A stretch of DNA of 64,000 nucleotides from Pseudoalteromonas sp. R3 (GTDB lineage Bacteria > Pseudomonadota > Gammaproteobacteria > Enterobacterales > Alteromonadaceae): NCBI RefSeq assembly GCF_004014715.1, contig NZ_CP034834.1:682001-746000 (forward strand). The letters run 5' to 3'. Both the position numbers and the translations under genes were made by a program. Shown piece after piece: positions 8,801-18,029 of the stretch. Every line of letters begins with the position of its first letter. The first letter of the stretch is position 1. The notes beneath the pieces were generated by a model. It made no database searches. It was not told the origin of the DNA and saw nothing but the letters and a program-made list of their open reading frames with translations.

Positions 8801-11125
8801 CTCGGAGACCACTCTGCCAGACAGAGCCAGTTTTACCAGTGGCAAAGTCTCAGTTGGCGTGAAAGTAGCTGAAGACAGCTTGCCATTTGTGCTTAGAGGA
8901 ATGGCGTTATTGCGCTGGCTCGCAGGCTTTTCTCTTCTGCTGCTAAAGTCATACTCCTGTGGCCAGCCACTGGGCAGATCCGAATAACCAAAGCGAATAA
9001 ACTGGTATTTTAGCTCACCGCTGAGGTTGTCTGCATCAAATCCATTCATGGTTTTGCCACTCACAGAGAGGTTCAGTGGCCGATCTTTATATGCTGTGTC
9101 AGGGTGTTGCCAGGTAAACTCTATCTCAGGTGGAATAAACTCAGAGACATAGATTGAACCCAAAAAGTGAGATGTCCCCGATACTTTGGCATGCACATGA
9201 TATCTGCCCTGCTTATCAACGCCTTCGGGGAGGTGAAATTGTCTTAGCCCAAACTCAGACACTGACTGTTGTGCCAGGCGAGCTTTGTGTTCGGAGCCTC
9301 TTCTTTGCAGTGTGAGTTCGATATTGTCGAGCACAGGTTGCAGGCCGTCGCTGGTGTGACGATACAAAACGACACTCAAGTCGATGGCTGAATTGGGCTG
9401 ATAAATGGGTTGGCTTTTAAGCAGCTCGCCACTGATTGCCGCAGCAGATTGGGGCGTGAGCGCCATCATGGCGTGGGTGGTGTCTTTGCTGGCCCATAAC
9501 CAACAGTCAGCATTGTTTTGTGGGTGTAAAGACTGCCATTGCTCAGGGGACAGCGTAAGCAATCCCTGCTGATTACTTTGGCCAAGATATTTGGGCGCGC
9601 TAAAAGACGCACAGGCAAGGTAAATATCGACATCAGCGATGGTCTTGTCGGTATCAAATTCTGTGTTGTAAAGGGTAATACCGGAGCCATGATGGACAGA
9701 CAGGTTAAAGTCAGATGCGGTCAGCGTTTGCTGCAGCTGGCGCATTGTTACCTGATTGTCATAAACAGAGGACGAACCCGGGCCTTGCAGATCGTAAAAT
9801 AGTATGCCACTTCGGTCTTTCAGATGGCCACTGACAGGCAAGTTAGTCTGATGTATTCGGTTATCCATATGACGCGGCATATCCGGCAATGGCATCAAAA
9901 GTTCTGATTTATCTTTTGTCTGTAGCCAGTGATGCAGCTGCGCCAGCTCGAATACGGGATAAAATTGAATTGAGAGATCTGCTGTATTACGTGTGCTCAG
10001 AGACAGTGCTGCGGGGGTACGTGCCCGATAGGCACTGCCTGATTGCTCGCTGATATGCCAGTAAGGGCTACTGGGCCCTGTACTCAGCGTCAGCAAACCT
10101 GCTTTTTTAAACGGATGCCCCGTTGAATCTGAACGCAGTGTGCTGAGATCCAGTTGGTAGTCCGTTTCCCCTTTGAGTGCGATGGGATAATAGTACAGGT
10201 CACTTTCGTGGTTTTCACGCGCGTTGCCTTTGATTATCACAGGTTGCGTGGCAATCGATGCTGATATGACAGACTCCATGAGCCAAAACTTCTCTACCCT
10301 GTGGGTAAAGCCCAATGCCAGTGCTTCTGGGGCACAGGAGCCTGCCTCTTCAGGGGGGAGCGCTTTAAAAGCGTTTTGCCAATATGGCCCTCGAGCGAAA
10401 GGCTTTACACAAAAGAGTCCCTTAAACTCGGCCTCAACCTCTGGCTCTGGGCGTTGCTCAGGGGAGAGAATTAGCTGCGAGGCCGGCAATGCAACGTGTG
10501 CTTGTGTAGGCTGAAAACCGGCGGGCAATGCAACCTCCAGATTGCCGTTATCTATCGGCTCAGCAAAGTCAATTGTGAGCCGATAGATTTGTCTTGAGTC
10601 GGCTATCTCATAATGTCGCGCTGTTGGAACAATCGTTTGATCATTAAGCTTAAAGGTCAGCGAATGCGTGATATCCCATACAACGTGCTTGTCTGTTTCT
10701 GTGTCAGCAGAGTAAACCAGCTGAAGCTGCGTTTCTTCGCGCTCTTCTATGTAAATGGGCCAGTTAGCACTGTGCCACTTTGCTGTTCGGTCATTTTGTA
10801 ACTGAGAATGCAGACCAGGAAACCCAGCTTCAACACGCACTTTCACTGGTTTGTAGGCGCTTGTTTCTGTGTGTATATCACAACTGAGCTTATTGAATGT
10901 CACATAACGCCAGCGGCACTGCTGCTTGTATTGATCAGTGAGTGTGATATGCGTCAGTTGTGCGTGGCTAGGTACTTGTCCCGCTTGAGCAATATCCTGG
11001 TCAAATTGGATCAGAATTTGTTGGAGGGTATTTTTTTGTGTATGAAAGCGAATATCCTCGACCTCTAATGCCTGAGTAGCCCAGGTTAAGCAGGTGAGCA
11101 GTAACAGCACGCCTCTGAGTAACAT
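5822..11125 (-). CDS. Bacterial alpha-2-macroglobulin (thioester protease trap)
   Basis: A 1767-residue secreted protein of the bacterial alpha-2-macroglobulin family, periplasmic proteins that trap attacking proteases by a bait region and covalent thioester. The thioester motif CWEQ is intact at residues 1337-1340. Downstream there is an alpha-helical thioester domain and a C-terminal macroglobulin-type domain (VTLEVFSADKRAHVLLTDTL). The start at 11125 is preferred over 11164: AAGGA lies before it and it gives a clean signal peptide (MLLRGVLLLLTCLTWATQA). No lipobox is seen, so it is probably soluble in the periplasm, unlike the lipoprotein E. coli YfhM. The PBP1C gene that usually accompanies this family is not adjacent. 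It is slightly longer than E. coli YfhM. It stands alone, followed by arsR. Confidence 0.85.
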   Translation of the reverse strand: MLLRGVLLLLTCLTWATQALEVEDIRFHTQKNTLQQILIQFDQDIAQAGQVPSHAQLTHITLTDQYKQQCRWRYVTFNKLSCDIHTETSAYKPVKVRVEAGFPGLHSQLQNDRTAKWHSANWPIYIEEREETQLQLVYSADTETDKHVVWDITHSLTFKLNDQTIVPTARHYEIADSRQIYRLTIDFAEPIDNGNLEVALPAGFQPTQAHVALPASQLILSPEQRPEPEVEAEFKGLFCVKPFARGPYWQNAFKALPPEEAGSCAPEALALGFTHRVEKFWLMESVISASIATQPVIIKGNARENHESDLYYYPIALKGETDYQLDLSTLRSDSTGHPFKKAGLLTLSTGPSSPYWHISEQSGSAYRARTPAALSLSTRNTADLSIQFYPVFELAQLHHWLQTKDKSELLMPLPDMPRHMDNRIHQTNLPVSGHLKDRSGILFYDLQGPGSSSVYDNQVTMRQLQQTLTASDFNLSVHHGSGITLYNTEFDTDKTIADVDIYLACASFSAPKYLGQSNQQGLLTLSPEQWQSLHPQNNADCWLWASKDTTHAMMALTPQSAAAISGELLKSQPIYQPNSAIDLSVVLYRHTSDGLQPVLDNIELTLQRRGSEHKARLAQQSVSEFGLRQFHLPEGVDKQGRYHVHAKVSGTSHFLGSIYVSEFIPPEIEFTWQHPDTAYKDRPLNLSVSGKTMNGFDADNLSGELKYQFIRFGYSDLPSGWPQEYDFSSRREKPASQRNNAIPLSTNGKLSSATFTPTETLPLVKLALSGRVVSEQGEVQFFNQQLTYLSREHYIGVREQDGQVHIIAVDHSGNPVSVPASVHMEVSTTEQGQQRKEQVLLCEIQTPATCALPDNESDFFYLDIRSGKQDYLWMRNVFRSDSSPDESEPAAQFGLTGKKQITAQAEYTFSVNALRNGEILAFITAGEHQSLHTFTVKKGSNDLTLQVPPSWLPGFRITAVMPYSDHHREVLHQQWLSDASAAQLEWQAQPHFSRATSSPALPTKPDMRGQFASLSVEVRPANALSIRVEHPETVAANGQLDIKVSSDQDADIQLWLVNDALFNIASAQAGEIHLNRLFNREGYQQSLISDYNLSDRLVASQFIQQLDEQLFKAQYEAMMATGSRIAPPDTLSQALANTIWQPVIPLKANQTKTVSLQLPQLLGRWRVFAVALNTQSTQTYTNTITSHAGLEYHLTHAAHFIQGDKAIVTIRAENRLGKPLEDKVRLTLNGKTLAEHTIEVQEQEPQLLDVTLPELPPGEYILQLHSERMAFPRLSEFRVSDSSRIVQQSWLLDPARQNTVTLAEGVQVESAEAHSIEQLAPNWSALQQHHQHYPHQCWEQTLSRALSYSVNPLASELWPEGKQALQQMLTKGATENSSWQFGTGYAYYPHAYPDPMLSAYTLLVSQWLNNSPLSLTIDKTIPEAISQDVLEALHIAEHQRRAFDDDSADWQWWALAQSRQVTLEQVLSWRHTFGVTGTRSNLLQLLAMKALGHEQPELERALTRVLDTGFEDQTLSALPGPLEQCLALLLTEREALKAQLSKLAISRQHRQGHFGNTLNDGICALALQDHQHNAAAPVSLTASPDAQSNEYKIKTPLAEPYWLTVQTRQPLSLSKTQSNGLDVTRRYHTYSNDKWQPIAGQAIKPGYLIKVTLEVFSADKRAHVLLTDTLPGGLRLLNPQHSHTQYKNWLKADSLDTSLLMQQTSQGAQQVLWHQAYLSAGTTTFEYLAQAQAGGNYLAPPASVEMMYQPEIAGDSNAQEVLISTRP

Positions 11126-11215
11126 ATTGAGTCCTTGTATTGGTGTATCTGATGACTTTAGCAAATTTATAACGTTGGCCAGTATAGAAAGGGGTTAAAG
11201 TGCATTACTAAACTT

Positions 11216-11240
11216 GATTATCATTGTTTTATTGATAATC
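11216..11240. promoter_or_regulatory. Inverted repeat in the divergent A2M/cupin promoter
   Basis: GATTATCA (11216-11223) and its complement TGATAATC (11233-11240) flank a 9-bp AT-rich spacer, about 95 bp from both flanking starts. The ATTATCATT-like half sites faintly resemble Fur boxes, but the match is partial and neither gene is an iron gene. A regulatory role is a guess. Confidence 0.3.
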
Positions 11241-11335
11241 TTTCAATCTTTAGCCAATTTATTGTCTGTTCAATAGAGTCTACTATGACACGCGTTGCTT
11301 ATTAAATCTGCGATTGCTCTGGGAGGCCGATAACC

Positions 11336-12163
11336 GTGGTAAAACTCAATACACTCAACAGCCTGTTGGCTGGGACCCTGTTTATTCCAGTTGCTGTGTT
11401 GGCTACTGATGCACACACCACTGCAGACAAGGTTAAGGTGGTCAGCACTGAGCAAATAGAATGGGGTTACCTTAATCCTGCACGGGGTGACAAAAGCCCA
11501 AAAGCGGCAAACCTATGGGGTGACAGAACAGGCTCTGGTGCTACCGGAATGCTGGTCAGGTTTGAGCCGGGCTTCTCATCGCCACCACATATTCACAATG
11601 TGTCTTACCGTGGCATCGTGATAGAAGGCTCATTACATAACGACGACCCCACAGCAAAAGCCATGTGGATGCCATCGGGTTCTTTCTGGACCCAGCCTGC
11701 AGGTGAAGATCACATTACTTCAGCCAAAGCGCCAGCCAACATGATTTACCTGGAGATAGACAGCGGTCCCTATCTGGTGAAGCCATCTACTCAGCAGTTC
11801 GACAATGGTGAGCGCCCCCTCAATCTTCATTACAATAACCTGACCTGGCTGGATCAGGGTACTTCGACTCAGCTGAACGGTACAGGAATTGAAATGGCCA
11901 ATCTGTGGCAAAAAAGCGGTTTGACAGGTGTGTTGTTGCGCTTACCTGCGAATACGAAAATGACGTTGTCGAACGAAGGCACCGAGTTTAAGGCGGTGGT
12001 TATTCAGGGAGAGCTTAATTTTGAGCGGGAAAATGCTCGACAGGTACTGCACGCAGGCAGCTTTGTGACAGCCCACCATCCTGTAGACATGTCTTTTTCA
12101 GCGGACCAGCAAGTGTTGTTGTATGTACGCACCAATGCTGCGTTTAAGGTAGCGGCAGAATAG
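11336..12163 (+). CDS. Exported bicupin protein (DUF4437-like)
   Basis: A 275-residue protein with a Sec signal peptide (about residues 1-24) and two cupin halves. The first has [19 protein letters not shown] with a possible metal-binding His pair and a later His in GEDHITS; the second half (about 165-270) has [12 protein letters not shown] and few histidines, so only the first may bind metal. The GTG at 11336 is set by GGGAGG nine bases upstream. The family (DUF4437) has no settled function. It is monocistronic and divergent from the macroglobulin gene. Confidence 0.7.
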   Translation: MVKLNTLNSLLAGTLFIPVAVLATDAHTTADKVKVVSTEQIEWGYLNPARGDKSPKAANLWGDRTGSGATGMLVRFEPGFSSPPHIHNVSYRGIVIEGSLHNDDPTAKAMWMPSGSFWTQPAGEDHITSAKAPANMIYLEIDSGPYLVKPSTQQFDNGERPLNLHYNNLTWLDQGTSTQLNGTGIEMANLWQKSGLTGVLLRLPANTKMTLSNEGTEFKAVVIQGELNFERENARQVLHAGSFVTAHHPVDMSFSADQQVLLYVRTNAAFKVAAE

Positions 12164-12179
12164 CCACAGGGTCACAAAA

Positions 12180-12199
12180 GCAGGCTCAGCAAAGCCTGC
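12180..12199. terminator. Bidirectional hairpin terminator
   Basis: GCAGGCT (12180-12186), loop CAGCAA, AGCCTGC (12193-12199). On the minus strand it is followed by TTTTG, suiting the gene at 12215; on the plus strand it follows the cupin stop by 16 bp. Confidence 0.6.
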
Positions 12200-12214
12200 C
12201 CTTTATATCAGGTG

Positions 12215-12550
12215 TTATGGGCGGTAAATAGTACGCAGATAGTCTTTGACACCATCGTCACAACGCGCACCATCTTCTTCCCCTTTTGCTTCTACAGGGT
12301 AAAGGCGAACCTTGTAGCGGTATTTTTGCGCATCCAGAGCACGCATATAGATGCCGCCGAAGTTGCTGTCGTCGTAATCTTTGTACATTACATCTAGTGT
12401 ACGGCCGTCATAAGCGCTGGTTGAATAGACTGTAATGCCCATTGAGTTTGGTACTACACGCTCAATAAAAGCTTCACACCAGTGCGCGGCATTTGCGCTT
12501 GCAGATAAAACAAGTGCTGCTGATGCAGCTAATAGAGATAGTTTTTTCAT
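12215..12550 (-). CDS. Small exported protein of unknown function
   Basis: A 111-residue protein that I do not recognise. A clear signal peptide (MKKLSLLAASAALVLSASANA, cut after residue 21) leaves a 90-residue mature protein with two cysteines (WCEAF and ARCDDG), which could form one disulfide in the periplasm, and many Tyr, Arg and Asp residues. AAGGAAATATC before the ATG is a good ribosome binding site. It has its own hairpin terminator and appears monocistronic. Confidence 0.7.
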   Translation of the reverse strand: MKKLSLLAASAALVLSASANAAHWCEAFIERVVPNSMGITVYSTSAYDGRTLDVMYKDYDDSNFGGIYMRALDAQKYRYKVRLYPVEAKGEEDGARCDDGVKDYLRTIYRP

Positions 12551-12754
12551 GATATTTCCTTATTATGATTTCCGACTCCGTATGAAGTCGCATCAAATAT
12601 AGGAACTAATAATGAATCTTAGATGTGATTTTTGTGTATTTTTCATACACTAAATGTGTCAGGGGTTGATGGGAGGTGGCCAGTATAAAAGCTCAGTCAG
12701 ACCAAGCTTTTCGTTTCAGGATAGTGATGCAGTGGCCACTAAACCACAGCTGCC

Positions 12755-13111
12755 TTAACTGGGGTTGATCTCGGCGGCAATCACTGAAATTTCTACTAAC
12801 AGAGCGTCCCGCGCCATAGCGGCTTCCACACAGGCACGCGCAGGTGCATGGCCTTCAGGAACCCAGGCGTCCCACACCTCGTTCATGTCACTAAAGTACT
12901 TCATGTCTTTAATGTAAATTGTTGCAGATAGAATGTGCTGACGGTCACTTCCAGCCTGTTGCAATAGTTCATCGACTTTTTCAAGCATGGTGGTGGTTTG
13001 CTCTTTAATGCCTTGCTCTGCGTCTTTACACACCTGACCACATAAATAAATTGTGCCGTTGTGTTTTACGATACGACTCATGCGTTGTTTGGTATCAATT
13101 CTCTGTATCAC
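12755..13111 (-). CDS. RidA (YjgF/YER057c/UK114) family protein
   Basis: A 118-residue member of the RidA family, homotrimers that hydrolyse reactive enamine/imine intermediates made by PLP enzymes. The family signature [22 protein letters not shown] near residues 92-113 holds the arginine that binds the substrate carboxylate. The GTG at 13111 has AAGGGGG upstream and gives the [15 protein letters not shown] start usual in this subgroup. The subgroup differs from archetypal RidA, so deaminase activity is likely but not certain. No operon partner. Confidence 0.8.
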   Translation of the reverse strand: MIQRIDTKQRMSRIVKHNGTIYLCGQVCKDAEQGIKEQTTTMLEKVDELLQQAGSDRQHILSATIYIKDMKYFSDMNEVWDAWVPEGHAPARACVEAAMARDALLVEISVIAAEINPS

Positions 13112-13309
13112 GGGTGGCCCCCTTGTTGAATAATTGGTGGAACAAAAGAGGTGCTCATGGTACCACTGCTTATTTCATAGGGTAACCACTTTGGCTCTGA
13201 ATGCGATTTAAGGGCATGCGCAAAGCATCAAAGCCGATAAGAATTAAACCTTACCGGCCGACTTGTGTGCAGCTTACAGTCAGGTTAAGACTGGATTGCC
13301 TGATATGTG

Positions 13310-14758
13310 TTATGCGCCCGGACCACACTCCATGCAGTGCTGGACAATATCCGGACCAAATTTAAGTTTGGCGTTAAGGTTTCGCAGTGCAGTACGCAAG
13401 CCTTCCTCTATGACAGGGTGGTAGAAAGGCATGTCTAGCATTTGAGGTACCGTCATCTTATTTTGTACAGCCCAGGCGAGCAAGTGCGCCATGTGCTCGG
13501 CGGCAGGACCGATGAATTCTGCACCCAAAAACAAACCACTGCCCTGTTCTGCATACAGGTGCATATAGCCCTTATTCCTGAGCATGACTCGGCTACGGCC
13601 CTGGTTTTCAAAACTGACTTCACCGATTGCGAAGCAGCCACATTTGCCATATCGTTCGTTCAGTTGTTTAAAACTCTCTCCTACCATGGCGATTTGCGGA
13701 TCACTAAATACGGCAGCAATCGGTGCACGTCGCAGGCCATTGCGCACATCCGGAAAACGTCCGGCATTTTGACCGGCAATGGTGCCCTGATCGGCGGCTT
13801 CATGCAGTAATGGGATCTGGTTACTGGCATCTCCGGCAATGAAGATATGGCTTTCACCGCATTGCATTGTATGTGAATCAGCCAGTGGCACACCGCGCTC
13901 ATCCAATTCTATTCCGGTATTTTCAAGGCCCAATTTGTCGATATTTGGCACCCTGCCCGTTGCAGCCAGCACATAATCAAACTGCTCTGTTTGCGGTTTG
14001 CCATCACGGTCAATGTAGGTGAGCTGAGCTTTGTCACCAACTTGCTTCATATCAGACACTTTGGCATCACTGTCAACGTAAAACTCTTCTGCAAACACAG
14101 TATTGGCATAATCCTGAATTTGTGGATCTGTGAGAGGTCCAATGTTACCCCCTACTCCAAAGAGCTTCACCTTAACGCCCAGTCGATGTAGTGCCTGACC
14201 CAGCTCAAGACCTATCACTCCGGGACCAAACACCGCAACTGACTCTGGCAAGTCCTGCCAGTCGAAGACATCGTCGTTAATAATAAGGCGATCGCCAAAT
14301 GCTTGAAAGAATCCAGGTACATTGGGTCTTGAGCCGGTTGCAATCACAAATCGTTTTGCAGTTATTATGGTATGGTCATCGATCTGAACTCGATTTGCGT
14401 CCAAAAAGCGCGCGTACCCTTTGATCCTGTCTTGCTCGGGCAGTTCATCCACAGCTTCCAGTACAAAGCCAACAAACCGATCTCGCTCGCTGCGCACCCT
14501 TGCCATCACGGCTTTACCATCGATGTCGGGGGGCGTGGTATTGACTCCGAATTTTGGCGCTTCAGTGACGCTGTGGGCTGCTTCTGCTGCTGCAATCAAC
14601 AACTTGCTGGGCATACAGCCGACACGTGCGCAAGTAGTGCCATATGCACCGGCTTCGATCATTAACACATTATCAGTAGATTGTTTGGCATTACGATAGG
14701 CGCTGAGCCCAGCTGTGCCCGCACCAATGACGACGACGTCAGTTTCAAGTTGTTTCAT
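13310..14758 (-). CDS. Dihydrolipoamide dehydrogenase-like pyridine nucleotide-disulfide oxidoreductase
   Basis: A 482-residue class I flavoprotein disulfide reductase. It has FAD-binding VIGAGTAG (11-18), the redox disulfide CARVGCMPSK (about 43-52), an NAD-binding VFGPGVIGLELG (about 178-189), IFIAGDAS, and a C-terminal catalytic HPVIEEG. The proline after the disulfide motif and the His-Glu pair fit dihydrolipoamide dehydrogenases, but this is the short-branch type found away from 2-oxoacid dehydrogenase genes. It lies 90 bp after the peroxiredoxin-glutaredoxin hybrid in the same orientation, so it may recycle thiols for that enzyme. AGAGGTAA precedes the ATG. A short hairpin in the gap (14789-14804) could modulate read-through. 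The C-terminal CMECGPGA adds two unusual cysteines. Confidence 0.8.
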   Translation of the reverse strand: MKQLETDVVVIGAGTAGLSAYRNAKQSTDNVLMIEAGAYGTTCARVGCMPSKLLIAAAEAAHSVTEAPKFGVNTTPPDIDGKAVMARVRSERDRFVGFVLEAVDELPEQDRIKGYARFLDANRVQIDDHTIITAKRFVIATGSRPNVPGFFQAFGDRLIINDDVFDWQDLPESVAVFGPGVIGLELGQALHRLGVKVKLFGVGGNIGPLTDPQIQDYANTVFAEEFYVDSDAKVSDMKQVGDKAQLTYIDRDGKPQTEQFDYVLAATGRVPNIDKLGLENTGIELDERGVPLADSHTMQCGESHIFIAGDASNQIPLLHEAADQGTIAGQNAGRFPDVRNGLRRAPIAAVFSDPQIAMVGESFKQLNERYGKCGCFAIGEVSFENQGRSRVMLRNKGYMHLYAEQGSGLFLGAEFIGPAAEHMAHLLAWAVQNKMTVPQMLDMPFYHPVIEEGLRTALRNLNAKLKFGPDIVQHCMECGPGA

Positions 14759-14848
14759 GTTTTACCTCTGAGCAAGGGGGAGTATTGAGGGGCTGTAACG
14801 CCCCTTTACAGATGTGTTTATTGGCTTGTAATTAAGCCTGCACAGACA

Positions 14849-15577
14849 TTAAGCGAAGTGCGCCGCTAAGTCGTCGGAGCCACCAATGTGCTTGCCGCCA
14901 ATGAATACCTGAGGGACCGTTTCGCGGCCAGACAGCGCTTTAAGGCTAGTCAGTGTCGCTTGCTGACCTAATACCAGCTCTTCATAAACCAAGCCTTTTT
15001 CATCCAGCAGTGCTTTTGCTTTGGCACAGAAAGGACATCCAGGCTTAGTGATAATAGAGACAGGCTCAGGTTTTACTTGCTCTGGATTTATGTACTCAAG
15101 CATAGTATCTGCATCTGATACTTCAAACGGGTCGCCTGGTACGTCTGGTTCAATGAACATTTTTTCAATCACACCGTCTTTGACCAGCATAGAATAACGC
15201 CAGCTGCGCTTGCCAAAGCCTAACTCTTTTTTGTCAACCAGCATGCCCATGCCTTCAGAAAATTCACCGTTTCCATCCGGGATAAGCGTAACATTTTCGG
15301 CTTCCTGATCTTTGGCCCATGCGTTCATCACAAAGGTATCGTTAACCGAAATACAGACGATGTCATCAACACCATTTTGTTTAAACACGCCAGCTAACTC
15401 GTTGTAACGTGGCAAGTGAGTTGATGAACAGGTCGGTGTAAACGCACCTGGTAATGAGAAAACCACGACGGTTTTACCTTTGAATAAGTCATCTGTGCTG
15501 ATGTTCTTCCATTCGTCGTTTTCACGTACCGGAAAAGTAACCTGAGGAACTGTCTGACCTTCGATATTGTTTAGCAT
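14849..15577 (-). CDS. Peroxiredoxin-glutaredoxin hybrid (Prx5-Grx)
   Basis: A 242-residue fusion that reduces hydrogen and alkyl peroxides using glutathione through its own glutaredoxin domain. The Prx5 domain (about 1-165) has [13 protein letters not shown] with peroxidatic Cys49; the glutaredoxin domain (about 172-242) has [10 protein letters not shown] with Cys180 and Cys183, and the GSH-binding [17 protein letters not shown]. The start at 15577 follows GGAGA at nine bases; the 15 extra residues of the longer frame are not family-like. This natural fusion is known from Haemophilus and marine gammaproteobacteria. The flavoprotein disulfide reductase downstream suggests a peroxide-defence pair. 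No OxyR gene is adjacent. Confidence 0.9.
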   Translation of the reverse strand: MLNNIEGQTVPQVTFPVRENDEWKNISTDDLFKGKTVVVFSLPGAFTPTCSSTHLPRYNELAGVFKQNGVDDIVCISVNDTFVMNAWAKDQEAENVTLIPDGNGEFSEGMGMLVDKKELGFGKRSWRYSMLVKDGVIEKMFIEPDVPGDPFEVSDADTMLEYINPEQVKPEPVSIITKPGCPFCAKAKALLDEKGLVYEELVLGQQATLTSLKALSGRETVPQVFIGGKHIGGSDDLAAHFA

Positions 15578-15813
15578 AATGTGTGTCTCCTTTGATTTCG
15601 ATGGAGCCATTATCAGCCACATCGATTCATTTGTATAATGGGTTAAATTAATTGGTTCGATTGAAAAAATGGAATAAACACCTTGTCAGGTGCGTATTGC
15701 ACTCTGACTATGATGTTTTTCAAGGTAGTATGAATTACTCAAAAGTAAAACTGTACGAAAGGGAAGTTGACCAGCTACCAATGAGCTATGAGGCGTTCTA
15801 TCAATTTGCTGAT

Positions 15814-17976
15814 TTAGGTGTTCAGGGGAAGGGTGAGCGTTACCCTTAGCCCGCCCAGTTCACTGTGCGATAAAGAGAGCGTTCCCTGATGTAATTCAGA
15901 GAGTTTCTGACAGATGGAGAGCCCGAGTCCAGAACCACCAAGGTCACGACTGCGAGATTTATCGCACCGGTAAAGGCGCTCGGTGAGACGAGGCAAGTCC
16001 TCATCGCTGACACCGGGGCTGGAGTCGTCAAAGTGGCACACCAACAGATCCTCTTGTCTGGTAATTGTGACGTTTACGTGACCCGGTTTGTTGCTGTAAT
16101 GACAGCTGTTGCGTGCCAGATTATTGAAAATCTGATGCATCCGGTTGCTGTCGCAGACAATGAGGTCGGTGTCTGTCAGGCGATTGTCTGTCGTCAACGT
16201 TAAGTCGTCTTGTTCTATTAAGGGTTTGATACCGCTGAGTAACTCATCAAATAACACTCGAGCCGGCCAGGCTTGCAAGTCGAGTTGTAAGCTATGGGTA
16301 TCAGCCTGCGCCAATTCATAAATATCAGCGATAAGCGTATTGAGCATTGAGAGGCGACTTTGCATCAGCTGATAGGTGGCGTCCGGATCGGTAATCAAAT
16401 TGTGTTGTAGCGCCTCAATATTGAGCTTAAGTACGGTTAGTGGCGTTCGTAGTTCATGTGATACATCTGCAAGCAGTTGTTGTTTGAGTGTCAGTGCCTG
16501 ATTCAGTACAGTGGCTTCTTTTTCCATCACTTTACGCTTTTTCAGGTGATAGAGGTAAAACATCAGGAAAAAGTTCAGCAATACGATGATGGCTGCTGCG
16601 AGGACAACACTTTGTAATTTGCTCTGGCGTTTTTGTTCATCCAGTCCACTTTGCAGCTGGTTGACTTTTAACGTCTCTAAATTGAGTTCAGCATCGCGCT
16701 TTTTGGCTTCTAGTCGGGTCAGTTTCGATTGTTCAGTTTGTTGTCTGAGCAGTGCTGTGGCATGTGTCTGATAGGTCAGGGCTGCTTCAAAATTCTGTTG
16801 TTTCTGATGGGCAAAAGCTAACACTTTTGCTGCCTCAACCATAGTATCTGTTGGGGTGGCGGTGAAATAAGGCGCCAGTTGCTCTATGGCCTGGTCGGGG
16901 CTTTGATGGCTCAATGCGCTGGCATACCAGACGAGATTGTTCAGGTACAGTGCTCGGCTAGTGTCGGGGTTGATTAATGCCAGACCTTGACCAATTAAGT
17001 TGGCCGCATGCGGATAGTTTGTTTTGGCTAACTGTACGCGACCCAAACCTGCAATGGCCCAGCCAAGATTCCGCTTATGGTTAATTTCCTCGTTGAGTGT
17101 TTTGGCTTGCTCAAATGCCTTTTCTGCGGCATCCAGCTTATTCAGTTGCAAATATTGTTCTGCAACTCGGATCTGAGTTTGCCCCATATAGAGGCGGTCG
17201 TTGACCTGTGCATCATAGCGGTAGGATTGTGCAAACGCATCCAGTGCCGCCTGATGATCGCCGAAATCAACGAATATATCAGCAAGGCCATAATACGTGG
17301 CTGACAGCATAGCCGGCTCTGGGGTAGCCTGTTCCTTTAGCCAGCTGAGCTGAGCCTGACGACTCTCAAGTGCTCGGTCTAACTGGCCAAATAGCTTATA
17401 GATTCGAGCTTCGGTATCAAATGCGGCATTGTGTAGCGGAATATTGTTATCTAACTCAGCATAGTGCTTAGCGAGAGTGACATGCTCAATTGCATTTAGG
17501 TCCGGACTGCCTTTTGCTACTGCATTGGCTATCATGCGATGGGCATGACTGAGCATGCGCCAGTCCTGGGTGCGCGAAAAGAACTCGCTGGCTTTTAAAA
17601 AGTGCGTTTGAGCGGTTTGGCTGTCGCTCAGGCGATATGCAAGGTCACCCCGTACCCAGTGATATTTTCCGAGCATAGAGTCATCAGGGTGAGCGTTTAA
17701 ATGTGATGCTAATGCATCTAGCCTGATTTGAGCGCGGTCATAATCGTCGAGCCGTACCAGGTGTAAAGCGGTTCTGTGCAGAACAAAAGTGCGTTGCTCT
17801 GGGGTCAGGGTGGATTCTGTAAGGAGCGCTTCGCCTTCTTCAAGTGCTGTGCGGAAGTCTTTTTTCCCTTTTAATGGGAATTGTTGCGCATAGGATGCAA
17901 AATCCGCGCTGTGTGAGGCCGAGGGCCAGAGTGCACAGAGTTGAGCTGCAAAGGTTAAGGCGAATAAGTTCTTCAA
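15814..17976 (-). CDS. TPR-containing membrane sensor histidine kinase
   Basis: A 720-residue sensor kinase. A signal peptide (to about residue 23) is followed by a periplasmic domain with tetratricopeptide-like repeats (about 40-400), a short coiled coil (about 410-450), one membrane span (VVLAAAIIVLLNFFLMFYLYHL), then HisKA with SHELRTPL (phospho-acceptor His507) and a HATPase domain with GGSGLGLSI. There is no HAMP domain. The start is a TTG at 17976; no other Met gives a signal peptide. No response regulator is adjacent: upstream is an AraC-SDR operon on the same strand, downstream the unrelated peroxiredoxin gene. It is therefore an orphan kinase whose partner must be elsewhere. Confidence 0.85.
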   Translation of the reverse strand: MKNLFALTFAAQLCALWPSASHSADFASYAQQFPLKGKKDFRTALEEGEALLTESTLTPEQRTFVLHRTALHLVRLDDYDRAQIRLDALASHLNAHPDDSMLGKYHWVRGDLAYRLSDSQTAQTHFLKASEFFSRTQDWRMLSHAHRMIANAVAKGSPDLNAIEHVTLAKHYAELDNNIPLHNAAFDTEARIYKLFGQLDRALESRQAQLSWLKEQATPEPAMLSATYYGLADIFVDFGDHQAALDAFAQSYRYDAQVNDRLYMGQTQIRVAEQYLQLNKLDAAEKAFEQAKTLNEEINHKRNLGWAIAGLGRVQLAKTNYPHAANLIGQGLALINPDTSRALYLNNLVWYASALSHQSPDQAIEQLAPYFTATPTDTMVEAAKVLAFAHQKQQNFEAALTYQTHATALLRQQTEQSKLTRLEAKKRDAELNLETLKVNQLQSGLDEQKRQSKLQSVVLAAAIIVLLNFFLMFYLYHLKKRKVMEKEATVLNQALTLKQQLLADVSHELRTPLTVLKLNIEALQHNLITDPDATYQLMQSRLSMLNTLIADIYELAQADTHSLQLDLQAWPARVLFDELLSGIKPLIEQDDLTLTTDNRLTDTDLIVCDSNRMHQIFNNLARNSCHYSNKPGHVNVTITRQEDLLVCHFDDSSPGVSDEDLPRLTERLYRCDKSRSRDLGGSGLGLSICQKLSELHQGTLSLSHSELGGLRVTLTLPLNT

Positions 17977-18029
17977 AATTAACGTCCGGTAGTGTGACGT
18001 TAAATTTTATGTGTTATCGGAATAAACGC

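Noticed and set aside
11216..11240. Fur box
   Set aside because: Only partial match to the Fur consensus and no iron genes nearby; kept only as an unnamed dyad.
15652..15849. 65-codon plus-strand frame (TTG start), or its 39-codon inner version from 15730
   Set aside because: Poor ribosome binding site, overlaps the end of the histidine kinase gene, no recognisable protein features.
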